This document shows positions 35,188 through 46,862 of a stretch of 64,000 bases of DNA, one piece after another. Origin of the DNA: Anniella stebbinsi (Eukaryota; Chordata; Lepidosauria; Squamata; Anniellidae); NCBI GenBank assembly GCA_029215795.1, contig JARDYH010000003.1, forward strand, positions 18,640,001 through 18,704,000. The letters are read 5' to 3'. A model generated the notes under the pieces. The model did not search any database and was not told the origin of the DNA. It saw only the letters and a program-made list of their open reading frames with translations. How positions within the stretch are numbered: position 1 is the stretch's first letter; each line of letters opens with the position of its first letter. Made by a program: the position numbers and the translations under genes.

Positions 35188-35247
35188 CTTCAGAGCAATT
35201 TCAATGGTGAAAATGACAGTAAAAAATATATCAAAATAAAAGAGAAT
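35188..35247 (-). CDS. CACNA1C: CACNA1C exon 21: alternative domain III S2
   Basis: Seen: 60 nt, exactly 20 codons, phase 0 at both ends; acceptor TTTTACAG, donor GTAAAG. It reads ILFYFDIFFTVIFTIEIALK. Known: exons 21 and 22 of CACNA1C are mutually exclusive and encode alternative III S2 segments. The choice changes voltage dependence and drug response of the channel. ILFYFD is the exon 21 type. Exon 22 starts 136 nt further along the transcript. Confidence 0.96.
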
Positions 35248-36854
35248 CTGTAAAACAAAAGGGGGTAGGGGGCAAGGGAAGGGGAGACCTGTGAGTGATC
35301 GCTGTAAACGCAAGTCACAGTCCAAAATCAAAAAGTACAACTGTTTTAATGAGGGGGGGGGAAGGAAGGGGATGCAGAGGAGGTGGCTTTGAAACATCTT
35401 GGCGAAGACAATGATAAGGCTACAAGCAGCACATTCAAATGGCATCTTTCTTTGTTCACAATTTCAGTGTGTGCATTTTCATGATAAAGCAAAGTATTTT
35501 TCTGTCAAACAACAAACATTTCCAAAGTTTCCCAAATTAAACTCCAAACTAATACTTGATCTCTAGTAGAAAATATGTAACAGCTTTTCCCGTAACTATT
35601 TTTTTATCCAAGTTTCTCTCTTGCAATTGATAAATAAAGAAATGGAAGGAAAATGTGCCTTCAAATTGCTATGGAACCTCCTATTACATTCATTCAATTG
35701 TGTCTTGTTATGGGGGTGACAAGAAGAATATAATTTGTATTTTATGTTTAATCACTGTTTCAGGTATACAGCAGCCAAAGAGTTATTGATGGATCCTGGA
35801 TTTCTGTAATGCAACTTCGTATCTTGATATGAAGGTTGCAACATTTACCGCAGCAGCTCAAAAAACCCCCCAAAATTTCCTAAAGAAATCAGGTGTAGAT
35901 TGCAGAGGGGACCACCTGCAATAATTTTCTGTGATTTTTGCTACTAGGGTTTGCATAATTTTTAACAGTATAAATCTCAGGCTTTTCTCTCAGTTTGGTT
36001 CCTTTATATGCATTTTCTCCCTATGAGTTTGTAATAATTTTGGTTGTCACAGAGATTTCTTGTTTTATTGTTGCAGTTGTTACCGCCTTTGTGCCATAGA
36101 CAAATAAAATGTATCACATATCTTGATATGTTTTCTTTCATTTAACTACGGTTGCATTCTTGAGCATACTTGCTATTCAAATCAGTGAGATGTATTTCCC
36201 AATAAACATAGTTAGGATTAGGCTGCAAGACTTCTTAGCTCCAACTGAAGTGAACAGGAGTTCTGCTATTAACTCAAGTGAGGACAGTATTCAACCATAG
36301 GAAAATGAGCTGCTGAAGTAGTTCTATGTTAGCAATCAAACCCTCTGTCCCCCGAATGTTGTTAACTACCATTGTTAGAAGTACAATTTGTGATTGTGTT
36401 CCTCTTCGCTTAACTCCACAGTTAGTTTGATTAAATCTTACAGAGTTATCATCTCTAGGGGAAGCACAATTGGACAGAACATGTGTAAAGGTACGTTAGG
36501 GAGCAATTATTAAGCGAGGCAGGAAGAAAGGCTATGTCACCCAATTGATCTTTCCTCCCAGCTTTAAGCTTTATGAGCCAAATTCCATGGTGTTGCAATT
36601 AAAGATGACCGGATTGAGATCCTGTTGAGTATAGTACCATACCAGTCTGAAGCTATTTTGTTGAATTCAGTGGAACAGTTCTTAATTACAACCTCTAAGT
36701 AAGATCAGAGCAAGCCTATTTTGGGTATTAACAATGTACAAGAGGTAACAAATTAAATGATTGGATGATTCAAATAATTTGCATTTTAAAAAAAATAATA
36801 ATTTGGATCAAGTCTATAAACATTGCAGGCTGTATTTTTCCTTTGCAGTGTCAT

Positions 36855-37145
36855 TGAGTTATATTTATTTATTTATTACATTTTATACTGCCCAATAGCT
36901 GAGGCTCTCTGGGCAGTTTACAATTAAGACCATAAAATACAGCAAATCAAACCATATTTTGCTGTATTTTAAGCTTCAAAAATACCATGTATGACCAAAA
37001 TTAACCCAGCAGCAGTTACAGCCCAGGGAAAGCCTGTATGAAAAAAATGTTTTTAGGTGGTGTTTAAAGGATGTTATATTTTAGAAGTACTGCTTCTAAA
37101 CAGCTCCAGATAAGAGGTTTGGCAATGGCAACCCAAGTGGAATTT
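36855..37145 (-). mobile_element. L2/CR1-like LINE 3' fragment
   Basis: TTTATTTATTACATTTTATA, CTGCCCAATAGCTGAGGCTC and TCTGGGCAGTTTACAATTAA mark the reversed 3' end. The stretch up to 37145 corresponds to the region encoding the LINE C-terminus, with many stops. Confidence 0.65.
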
Positions 37146-37488
37146 CATGCTTCCTTTTTAAGAATTTGGGCAACTTTTCAAAGGGTAAGAAAATTGTCCA
37201 GTGTAACTTAGGTTTACAATGCTATCCTATATATATCTACTCATAAATTAAATCTCACTAAATTCTTTGGAGCTTATTCCCAGGTAAACAGTACAGGATT
37301 GTACCCTTAGTGTTATATATATTGTAGCTGGAAGCATTTTTGTTAGGAATTTGTTCCATCAGCAGTACATATGAGCCACATTTACATATGATCTCTAACA
37401 GTTGTGCCTATATCCAATAATCCCAATGAGCCCGGTTTAACACTCTGGTCATGTTGGGTTTGCAGCTGTTTCCTGTCCCTGGAGTTGC

Positions 37489-37516
37489 ATGCTGCTGCTG
37501 CTGCTGCTGCTGCTGT
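37489..37516. repeat. (CTG)n trinucleotide repeat
   Basis: About nine CTG/GCTG units in tandem. On the CACNA1C transcript strand it is CAG. Short and probably stable. Confidence 0.9.
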
Positions 37517-37739
37517 GTATAGGGTGGCAATCTGAGTTAAAAGCCGCTCTTAGCACATGCCTTTTGCATGTAACAAATTGTGTGTTGAATGGAAATGATT
37601 ACAAAGCACCTGTATACAGAGCCTTGTTTACCAGCAGGTTGGAGACCAGATGGCATGTTTATTCTTATTTAAATCATACTCAGTTGAATTACTATGTAAA
37701 CAAAAGGCCACACTCAGAAGGAATGAAGAGAACACTGAA

Positions 37740-38160
37740 GAATGAGATAAGTTATTGAACAGTGCGAAGGGTAATACAGGAGCGAAGCCCAGAGAGGAAC
37801 ACTAAAGGGAGCTGGTCCAAGAGCTGCTCTGGGATAACCTTGCATGTGGGCAATACCACTGCAGACTGCTCACATGACTGAATGCTCTGCCAAACACACA
37901 AAACTCTCCCCACACAGAAACTATGACACAAAGAAGGGTTCTAGCCTAGCTTTCTCCCTCATATGCTAGCTTTATATATGTAGGAAATATTTTTCAGCAG
38001 GGCATTTTCCGTTGTGTGAGCTCTCACCAGCCAACTCAAGTAGTATTACCTCACTGTCAACTAGGCCTAAGGTAGGCAATATGACCCAAGCTTCTGCATA
38101 TAAAGGGAGATACAGAGCATAGTTTCCCCCACTCCCTCCTGCTTCATTTGGAGAGGTTAA
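37740..38160. repeat. Unclassified dispersed repeat
   Basis: Shares CACATGA(C)TGAATGCTCTGCCA, CACAGAAAC and CTTTCTCCCTCATAT blocks with 41780-42080. The arms of the 38440-39021 element also carry TGAATGCTC(T/C)CC. Probably one family of DNA elements. Confidence 0.4.
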
Positions 38161-38188
38161 TAACAGCCATACACAGGATAATCCAGGC

Positions 38189-38318
38189 ATTCCCAACCTG
38201 GAGCCCTCCAGATGTTTTGGACTTCAATTCCCAACAGTCCCAGCTAGCATGGCCAATAGTCAGGAATCCTGGAACATGCCACCCAAAATGTCTGGAGGTC
38301 ACTGGATTGAGGATGGCA
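38189..38318. repeat. Dispersed inverted-repeat family, copy
   Basis: CCCAACCTGGAGCCCTCCAG and ATGTTTTGGACTTCAATTCC, with the inverse half CCAAAATGTCTGGAGGTCAC. The AGCATGGCCAATAGTCAGGA centre is shared with the other copies. Confidence 0.65.
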
Positions 38319-38439
38319 GGGGTAATACATTAAATACAGAACAATTTTGTCTTTGGATAAATGCACAGTTCCCATCTCTATAGGGAATGAAACTCATTCA
38401 CCTCCCTGCAACATGGGATGGTATTTTGGAGCTGAGATG

Positions 38440-38514
38440 CACTATCAGGAGAATCACATGGTAAGCTCATTCCAGAATGAAGGTGAGGGAGTCACATGTT
38501 TGAATGCTCTCCCA

Positions 38515-38545
<31 letters not shown>

Positions 38546-39021
38546 GATCATAGTTATAGATAAAAACACAAACACCTCATTGACATAGCAATACCTAGTG
38601 ACAAAAATGTTGTAAAAAAGGGGAAAACAGAAAAATATACACCACTGGCTATGGAAATCAAAGGACTATGTCAACAGGAAAAGGTCACGATCAGTTACAT
38701 TAGTCACCGGCATCACATAAAAAAACTATACAGAAACTGGGCCTACCAAAATACGTTGACACCAACATCCAGAAAGCACTCATACTTGAAATATGTTCAA
38801 TAGTCAGGAAACATCTGAATCAGTAAAAGATAGCATGACTTGGCAAAGCCCATCATGTCTGTCTAGAAAACTGCCATGAGAGAGAAAAGAGAGGTAATAA
38901 TAATAATACCAAACTAGCAAAATCAAATGCTAGTTTGAAGGAAACTTTTTGCATTGGGGAGCATTCAGACATGTGTTTTCCCTCCCTCATACCAAAGTGA
39001 ACTGCACCATATGATTCTCCT
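38440..39021. mobile_element. Inverted-repeat element split by an R4/Dong-like LINE
   Basis: The left arm (about 38446-38512) has AGGAGAATCACATGGTAAGC, GAGGGAGTCACATGTTTGAA and TGCTCTCCC. The right arm (38940-39021) is its imperfect inverse (GGGGAGCATTCAGACATGTG, ATATGATTCTCCTAATTGG). The centre is taken up by the TAA-flanked LINE piece. Confidence 0.5.
38514..38911 (+). mobile_element. R4/Dong-like LINE C-terminal fragment in (TAA)n
   Basis: The reading frame from about 38566 gives KHKHLIDIAIPSDKNVVKKG, then KTEKYTPLAMEIKGLCQQEK and VTI. The IDIA(I/V)PSD...EKY..LA.EI..L pattern resembles the C-terminus of R4/Dong-type LINEs as I recall it. TAA repeats flank both ends (38515-38545 and 38896-38908). 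R4-clade elements are known to favour TAA repeats as targets. Confidence 0.55.
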
Positions 39022-40599
39022 AATTGGGTAGCAAAACTTAAGCTGCACATTTTCTCACAGCCATTTTGCATCATAATTTTTTCTATGCAAATACTAAGCA
39101 GAGGTATTCTGATTCAGAGCTCTGAATGCATACTGATGCCCATACAGAGAGAATTAATGCACATACTGGCTTCCCATTCATTTCAATGGAGAGATCAGCT
39201 GTCTTTTCCATTGAAGTGAACCTGGAAGGTCTCACATGCTGGAGCTCCCTGTGTTCCTTAGAACCAAAAGAGCTGTTGAATTGGAGTGAGTGTGTTTTGG
39301 GAATCTAAATATTTCATTATAGTATTTTGTTCCCTTATTTTCAGCTATGATTGTCCTATTACAAGACTTATTTTCTTTAACTCAAAGCCTATTAATATTG
39401 TTTCAGCACATCAGTCAGTTTTGTAGCACAAAAACACTGGCAGCTTTTTAGTTTACAAACCTCGTTCATTTGGCAATACAGTTATACAAACATCATGCTG
39501 TGCTACTTTATCTTTAAAGAGGTAGAATACCTCTCGATTGAAGTGAAGTGCAAAACTATGCTCAAAGATGAAGAAAATCTTGCAGCTTGCTTTTATGAAT
39601 GTTTCTTATGCAAGTAAGTTTCACTGGGTTCAATTATGTTTATTCCCAAGTAAATGGAAATAGGATTGCAACTATAAATGCTCAAATTTATCAATCTATT
39701 TATTTGTATGTTTGCACCTGCGATCTCTGTTGTATAAATACTGAGCACTACTATATTAGGCCACTAAATAAGATTTCCTACACGTTTACCATTTTATTCA
39801 AAATTCCTCAATAATAACAGTGTGTAAAGTACCAGGTGCCAAAAGCTGTCTTCATGATAAGCCTGCCACAGCTCGGTTAGAGAAACATTTAACATACACT
39901 TCCCAAACTGAATTCAACAAAAGTGGAGTGCTTCTAATTACATGTCTGTTGGATTTCTCCCACTCTAAGTGGTGCAAACTCAACATCTCTTCTATTTTGA
40001 ACCATGGTTTAGTTATGGTCACAGATATCTCAGAAAGAGGAACATTGTAATGGCTATGGAGAGGTTTGGAAATAGAAGAAGTTTCTTGGAATCCAAATAG
40101 GGTCTTTTAAGGTACTCCCTTTTCCTAATGTGTCTATTCCTCCGTTTGCAATACAGACTGAAGTCTTGAAACACAAAACCTGACACACATCCCCCAAAGA
40201 AATTACAGCCAAAGCTGTGGGTATTCTGCCCATAATGCCCAGTATGGAACTTAACTTCCTGAACGTTTTAGCTTTCTTTTTCTTTTCTTTTTTAAAGCAA
40301 GTTTCTAAGTCTCATAGCTACAGAAAAAAGCTCATATTTTGTCCAGTCCTTCACTCTTAGGGAATATCCACACCACAACCCTCGCTGATTTTGATGGGAC
40401 TTACTCCCAGTTAAGTGTGTATAGACTCACAGCCTTAATAGGGATCCATTGCAATTATAATGTTATGAGCAGGTCAGACATCTCTACCAAGACCCTTAGA
40501 ACCCTCAGCTAACCACAGTTTTGAGGATTCTTTGGGAAAACATATGGCAGTTAAAGTGATATAAAAAAAGAGATGTTTGTACTGTCATATTTACTGGGC

Positions 40600-40660
40600 A
40601 ATATTATTTATTTATTTATTTATTTATTGCATTTTTATACCGCCCTATACCATACGACAT
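40600..40660 (-). mobile_element. Very short LINE tail with TTTA repeat
   Basis: TTATTTATTTATTTATTGC and ATTTTTATACCGCCCTATAC match the start of the reversed tail at 26471, then homology stops. Confidence 0.5.
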
Positions 40661-41523
40661 TAAAATACCTGGTTTTGCATGTTTCCTATTCATTTGCATT
40701 TCCTCCTGCAGTTACAGGTTATTTATTTTCTGCTTACAAATAAATTCGCAGAATAAATTAACAAAGTGATTGGGCTATAAGTGACACGGATATCATAAAT
40801 TCACATTTAAAAAAAAAAAAAAAAAACTGGGTTGGAGCTCCAAAATGAAGAAAAGGAGCAAGTCAATGGCTAGGAAGGGGGACAGGACAAGTAATATATA
40901 CGGACTAATCACAGGAAAAGCTTTTCTATCTGGAACCCCTGAAGTGAAGGGCTAACCAGAAACTGAAATAGGAAAGTTATGAGTGCCAGTTTAGAAACAT
41001 GCACCTCTAGTTGTATGTAGAGAATACACAGTGGAGGCTTTGAAATTAGTAAGTGGGCTTTCAACAGCCAAATTATGAGTGTTTGCTGTTTTTACAACTT
41101 CCTACAGGCCAAATAACTACTATTTCCTCCACCCCCTGACACTGCTTTGCCACCTCCCAGACATCTGTGACATTTGTTTCTTCGTTCATCTCCTCTCTCA
41201 CCTTCTGCCATGCAAAGCTTGCTCAAATAAATTCTGAATCCCAGAAGCCAAATAAAACCATACCAAGTCAAAGTGTGAATATGTACTTAACTTGTGTAAT
41301 TCAATCGTTAAGTGCAGAATTTGAGATTGATTCACACAGAATTCGGAGTGCAGCCTGCACACAACACTGGCTGGTAGGTATATCTATATATAATTTAGAA
41401 TCTGTATATGAATTTAGTGCAGGCAGAGTGGAGGAACTTGCTAGGTTCTCCTCATCAGGCTGTGAACCTCATTCTGAAAAAGCTGCAGAGGAGTGAGGAA
41501 GGAAGGGTGGGTGGGAGGCATAC

Positions 41524-41653
41524 TTGATTCCTAACGGAGTAATGTCGGACAGGATCCTCAGCTGCTAGAGAGATGCTACTGAGCAAGATGAAAAACAGGA
41601 TCATGTTGGTGAAAATGTTATCATTAACGATGCGATGGCAGTGGACTCGAAAC
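41524..41653 (-). CDS. CACNA1C: CACNA1C exon 20: domain III S1
   Basis: Seen: 130 nt, acceptor CTTTGCAG, donor GTATGC. It reads [40 protein letters not shown] and RNQ. Known: CHRIVND, the hydrophobic [17 protein letters not shown] stretch and the RN(H/Q) end form the III S1 helix and its extracellular edge in Cav1 channels. It ends at a codon boundary and can splice in frame to either of the 60-nt alternatives, exon 21 or 22. Confidence 0.97.
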
Positions 41654-44643
41654 CTGCAAAGAAAGAGAGAGGAAAGGAGAGACAGAATCATAGCCATCAG
41701 ACATTGAAAGAAAATGAAACCTAAGGGATGTTTGATACCTGTCCTTGATTTCATAGGCCTCTTCTTCTCAAATCAGGTGCAAACCTGTGCTGGGACTCAC
41801 ATGATGGAATGCTCTGCCATACAAAACATTCCCATTGCACAGAAACCCAGCATGCCAGTTAGAAGGCTGGGCTAGGATCTTTCTCCCTCATATCTACTTT
41901 CTCTATGTGGAGGATTTTCTGGTGTTGTGGTTTGTTGTTGTTGTTGCTTTTGTTTTGTGAATCTCCACCTGCAATCTGATTTGGACAGCCCAGACACTGG
42001 TTTGGCACCTTACTGAGAACTAGGCCACAGTTAATAGCTGTTTTACAGAGGGGGACCTGGGCTCCTCTGCTATCATCTCTGAAATAATGCTGGACTCAAG
42101 ATACAAATAACTTTATTTGTTAAAAAAACCTCTTTATAAATCTGTCACAGCAAGACAGTGATCTATCCATACCAAACAGATCAATAATACATTCCCCACT
42201 CATGGACCACCAACTCCCTGCATATAATAAAAGGCCAAATCATAGTTGTGACCTATGAAACATGTGGGGCGATACATACTTCGGAATAGAGAAACTGGAA
42301 TTCTTTGCTATCTCGGATTTTTCAGGTCTGAGACCTGCCCCAATTGGATGAGCAATTAAGACTTATTTTAGATCAGCTTTTAATTGCTAAGTGTGCCAGG
42401 AGCTAATTTGATTTACTGTTTTCACTGTCTGTTTGATGAGAAGTGTTTTCGGAACTCTTCTGCAATATTTTAATTGTTTTTATATCCTTTTAGATAGATA
42501 TTTTACAAGCTGCCAGTTTGAGAATTGTACAAATATATGTATACTATAAACAAGCAAACTGTCATGACTGCCATAAACTCCTGAGTCATGCCTGCTAAGG
42601 AGGCCTTGATGTGAAAATCAAAACCTGAAACCCTGTGAAACCTCAAATAGGCATTTGAGACTACCTCTGTTCCGGCTGGGTCTCTATTAACCAATAGGCT
42701 CATCAGTACAACAGCATACTTCTTCTCCATCTTTCCAGAACCAAATATACACTTAATAAAGACTATGGACAATATTCAACGGTGTTGCTGTGCTCCCGTT
42801 TGTTCTGTTGCTCAAGCGGGACCCACCGCTCGTGCAACAGGAAGCTAATGGTTCAAGAACAACCCTAGTGACAAACAGAAACACTTGTTTCCACACTGGG
42901 ACAGGTCTTCTGGAAATGAACATTTCTGCTTATTTCTGGTTTCTTTTTTAACCACTAGCTTCCTCTTGCGCTAGCAATGGGTCATGGTGGCACACAGGGA
43001 AACTTGGCTACTGCCCCATATCACTGATAGAGTATTCTGCTGGTCTTGTGACCGTAATGGATATTGACTGACTGACTGATAGAGTATCTGGCAAGAGAGA
43101 TATTATTCTAAAGGACTGCTGCAACTTTGTCTCCCAGCTGACCCTTGCTATATTGAAGATTGTGTCCATATACACCCCTTTGCATTATCCATTCAGGTCT
43201 CTCTCTTGCTTACTATCCTTGGCCTCTTTCTCCAGAATTAAATCATGGATGATAGTCATTAAGAGGAGTAGAGAAGTATTCAGTGGATAACTGAAACTAC
43301 TGTAAGAGCTGTGGCCTGGTAACAGGAAGAAAACATTGCCTGGACCCTCTTTCTCAGTAATGGCAAGTCACCTTCTCCCCTCCCTATTCAGTGGTGCAGC
43401 TATGTAATTTTAGACTCTGAACCTAATGGTCTTATGAAGGAGAGGAAATTGTTTTGGATACTAACATGTATAACTTCACTTCTAACTGTGGTAAGCCAGT
43501 TCTGCTGCATTTGGAAGCCCTCCTGCTCATTCTGTTTAATGGGCCCTTGAACATCTACTCCAAAGTCCTGTCCTGAGAATGCCATAGCCCATACCTCCCC
43601 CTCCCACTTATAACACCAGTTAAGAAACCAGAATCAGGTCTGGAATCCTTCAAATATAGTAGGTACATATTAAATTGCACCCTTTCCTTCACAAAAGACC
43701 AGTTTTAATCAATATATTTAATGATCACATGTATCTGTCACTTTAAGAACTGGTGTCTGAGTTTGCTTTTTGCCCTCCTTCCTCCCCATCCCCTTTTCCT
43801 CGTGTCTTGTGTCTTTTAGATTGTAAACCTTGTTGATATTGCTCTTATGTAAGCCACACCAGAAGTCTGATAAGCAAACTAAAAATGCTTTAAACTAAAC
43901 AATATGTTTTTTGTTTCATAATTGTTGTAGGTTTTAATTTTCTACATATACATGAACAGCTGAGGAACAGCACTTCCACCCGATTTATTAATTTACTCCC
44001 CTCCTCCCCCTAATGCCAAGGTCCTAGCTGTTGACTTGATTATGGTGTTGTGACTCACTAGGGAGTGTTAGTTGACCACCAATATTTCACCTTGAATGGT
44101 TGTAGAATGGTGCTGAGAATAGAAAGGCTCTCAACACTTGGGGTAATTTCCCCATCTTACATAATTAGATTGTGGTATCCATAATTCTTTCAAAATGATA
44201 GTTTAGGGATTTATGTTCCTCCTTATGGCTTCAGTTTCTGATAGCTACTATGTAATGGCTACCATAGTCACCATCTGGGCTATCTGTAACTATTACTGCC
44301 TCATCAAGAAGGGACAAAGAGATTTTGCTGAGCCAAAATATAGTTTCTTTCTCCCAAAGCAGAGAGGCACTGCATGTAAACATTTGGCCATTTTCTTGTC
44401 AGAACACCTGTTTAACTAGCTAGTTCGCCTTTTTCCCTTCCTATTTCCAAAATATTTATGATTTGTTTCTTCCAAAAAGCCTTAGGGGTCATACAGTTTC
44501 CTACAGCATGGAGTTTTCCAGTTGGCCGGCATGAAAGAAGACATGCTCTGAACACATGCATTCCAGACTTCCATAGTAGCTTGATGTTATATGTACTTTT
44601 CACGGTTGGCAAATGTCACCACAAAACGGCCACCACAAAATAC
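41654..44643 (-). other. Intron 19
   Basis: About 3 kb. The unclassified repeat at 41780-42080 (related to 37740-38160) is the only supported element. Positions 42090-44640 show weak LINE-tail-like sequence near 43820-43870 (TTTTAGATTGTAAACCTTG) and otherwise nothing. Confidence 0.55.
41780..42080. repeat. Unclassified dispersed repeat, second copy
   Basis: CACATGATGGAATGCTCTGC, AGCATGCCAGTTAGAAGGCT and TTTCTCCCTCATATCTACTT align with the 37860-37985 segment. Terminal structure is not resolved. Confidence 0.4.
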
Positions 44644-44776
44644 CTGTTGCTGGGGCTGAAGACGAAAAAAGCACTGGCTTCCGGCATTGGCACAGCTTTC
44701 TCCTTGAGGTGCAGTTCGGACATTGGGCGTGGACGAGGCCCAACAGGCATCTCAGGCTCTTCTTCTTCCTCCTCTC
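44644..44776 (-). CDS. CACNA1C: CACNA1C exon 19: end of II-III loop, leading to III S1
   Basis: Seen: 133 nt, acceptor CCTTTCAG, donor GTATTT. Six consecutive Glu codons follow the first Gly, then [20 protein letters not shown] and [18 protein letters not shown]. The last two bases (AG) join G of exon 20 as Arg. Known: [28 protein letters not shown] is the conserved Cav1.2 sequence that ends the II-III loop just before III S1. The FVFSPSNR ending differs slightly from mammalian Cav1.2 and resembles the skeletal paralogue at a few positions. Confidence 0.96.
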
Positions 44777-45310
44777 CTGAAAGGCAACGTGTTTAGCTTT
44801 TAATACTATTAATCAGAAATAGTTTACTAGGTTGCTTACAACAGATATGGTTAACTGTCTGGTGAAGTAGGCTGTAGCACAGCAAATAGGGATAAGCATT
44901 TTCTAATGCTTGTATTGGGCTGCTTTGAAATTCTCCTACTATGGTTAAAAAATGACAGGACAAGGAAACAGAGGCCATGTTTCAGCCTTCATAGCACAAA
45001 AGCTTAAAAGATCCTACATGCTCCATTGGAATTTGGAGTTCATAGGAACGTATGTAACTCTATTTATGTATACTTACTTCTTTGTGGTGGAAGAGGAAGA
45101 GTATGGTATATAGGTCAAAACATCTGGATCCAAAACTATTTCAGTATTTATTTGACATGTACCCCAACTTTCTACCAAAAATGGCACTCAAGGCAGCATA
45201 AGACCCACATGCCCCTAACCTTCAAATTCCTGCATTAAAAACTTCAGGTCCTGTTTTTTAAGACGGCACAAGAGTTTCTGTGTTTTTAGAATTGGAAATT
45301 AAGTTTCCCC

Positions 45311-45470
45311 ACATGTAAAGACTGGAGGTCAGTGCAGAGTCCTACTTCAACTCCTGGCATCTCCCATTAAAGAGATCTCAGCTAGAAAAGCTGGGAAGGC
45401 CCATGTTGGAGATCCCAGACAGCTGCTGCCAGTTATAGAAGACAATACTGGGCTATTTGGCTTTTCAATC
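45311..45470 (+). mobile_element. tRNA-derived SINE fragment (forward)
   Basis: TTCAACTCCTGGCATCTCCC, AGAGATCTCAGCTAGAAAAG, GAGATCCCAGACAGCTGCTG and AGACAATACTGGGCTATTTG follow the order of the SINE body at 9295-9445. The tRNA-like head is diverged. Confidence 0.6.
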
Positions 45471-45719
45471 CTCATTTTCATATAGACAAATTAATGGAAG
45501 ATTGGTCAATCAGTAGACATTCACTATAAGCAACCAAATCGAGCCTCCATGATATTTATTTCTAAAATACCACCAAATACTCCAACTGTGGGTTGACACA
45601 ATAGCTTACAAACAAGAACTGCCAAAGTGGACAGCAAATAAAAGCAGAATATTTAATGAAATCAATAACCAGTTTCAATATCTAGGTAAAAAATATAATT
45701 AAAAATCACCTAAACACAT

Positions 45720-46345
45720 CCCGTCAGTGGACTCACATTTATAATGCCAAATCCCAATTTCAGCAGCTAAAAGCCCTTCTGAACTGGAGAAATGTAACCA
45801 ATTCCCTTAAGGGGAGTCGGCTGGACAGGCCTCCCTTGCAAGGGCACCACCAGTGAAAAGGCCTTAGTCCTGGTAACAACTTGCCAACACCAAGAGCAAC
45901 CTCATTAGGTCTCACTGGCAGGTCTTAAGGCATGAAGGGAACGAGGGGAGCATATGAGAGGACGCACTTATTGATAGCCATAAATCTTTAGGATGTTAAA
46001 AGTCAAAAACAGCATGTTGGAATTGGGTTGAGAAACGAACTGGTAGCTAATACAGCTTTTTGAGGACCAACATTCTACAATTCCTATGACGGGCAACAGT
46101 TAGGAACCTAACTGCTGCATTCTTGACTAGTTGCACTTTACAGTATTGTAATCCTGAGTTTACCATTGTAATCCTGAGTTTACAGTGAGCAAATCCCTTG
46201 TCATCCAGCAGGGGCTGCAACTGGTGCACCAAGCAATATTGGAACATGACACTCTTGGCCACAGATATCACAGAGACCTGAGTCCAGGAGAACTTTAAAA
46301 TGGCCGAGCTAATCCTTTAGGGGGAGTTAGACCTCATCCAGGACA
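45720..46345 (-). mobile_element. Degenerate L2/CR1-clade LINE fragment
   Basis: Minus-strand translation at 46271-46047 reads ISVAKSVMFQYCLVHQLQPL and VKNAAVRFLTVARHRN, matching SVAKS...QLRPYLD and QN.AARLLT of the better-preserved copy at 26987-27331. Frameshifted. Confidence 0.6.
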
Positions 46346-46789
46346 GGCCATCAATCTATCCCCAAGTCAACTGGATTGCCTACTCACAGTGCCAGTGACA
46401 AGTTTTTCAGGGCTTATGGGTAAGGTGCACTCAGTGCCCCCTTCCTCCTCCTCTTCACCAGTGTTGTCACTGCCCATTCATTTGCCTCTTGTTTTGGACC
46501 CAATCCATACCATTTCCCAGAGGAAAAGGACAAGGTATATAAAAGCTACTGCTTCTTCTGCTCACTCCTCTCATTGCTCACTCACTCATTCAGGATGAGC
46601 AGATGAACAAGGCAAGAAGAATAAGGAGGAGGGCCAGGAGTCTCCAGGGATGGGCTTTAGCAATACCCCAACTATGCCAACCCTGCCTACCCACAAGTCT
46701 TACCAGGAATGTTGTATACCGGGGGTGGGGTGGGGAGTCACAGGGCCTCGGTTATTGCATCATGCCCTGTCTACGAGGTTCACAGCATA

Positions 46790-46862
46790 TGGCTGGAGAC
46801 AGAAAGCTGGACTGGATGGATCCTTGGCCTGATCTACTTGGGCAATCTTATGTTCTTAGATT
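46790..46862 (+). mobile_element. LINE/CR1-relative 3' tail (forward)
   Basis: CTGGAGACAGAAAGCTGGAC, TGGATGGATCCTTGGCCTGA and CAATCTTATGTTCTTAG form the forward version of the 3' block at 19043. Confidence 0.5.

Larger units (their letters stand above)
35248..41523 (-). other. Intron 20
   Basis: About 6.3 kb. It holds a LINE tail at 36855-37145, a CTG repeat at 37489-37516, an unclassified repeat at 37740-38160, an inverted-repeat copy at 38189-38318, a TIR-like element containing an R4/Dong-like fragment (38440-39021), and a LINE tail at 40600-40660. Positions 35250-36850, 39030-40590 and 40660-41520 show nothing clear beyond poly(A) at 40809-40827. Confidence 0.6.

Noticed and set aside
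37489..37758. 89-codon open frame starting with poly-Leu
   Set aside because: The start is translation of the CTG repeat; it resembles a signal peptide only by chance, and the rest has no motif.
46520..46620. TATATAAAAG followed by a CT-rich stretch as a gene promoter
   Set aside because: An isolated TATA-like match with no supported coding exon or transcript feature downstream. The 106-codon frame at 46603-46923 shows no family.
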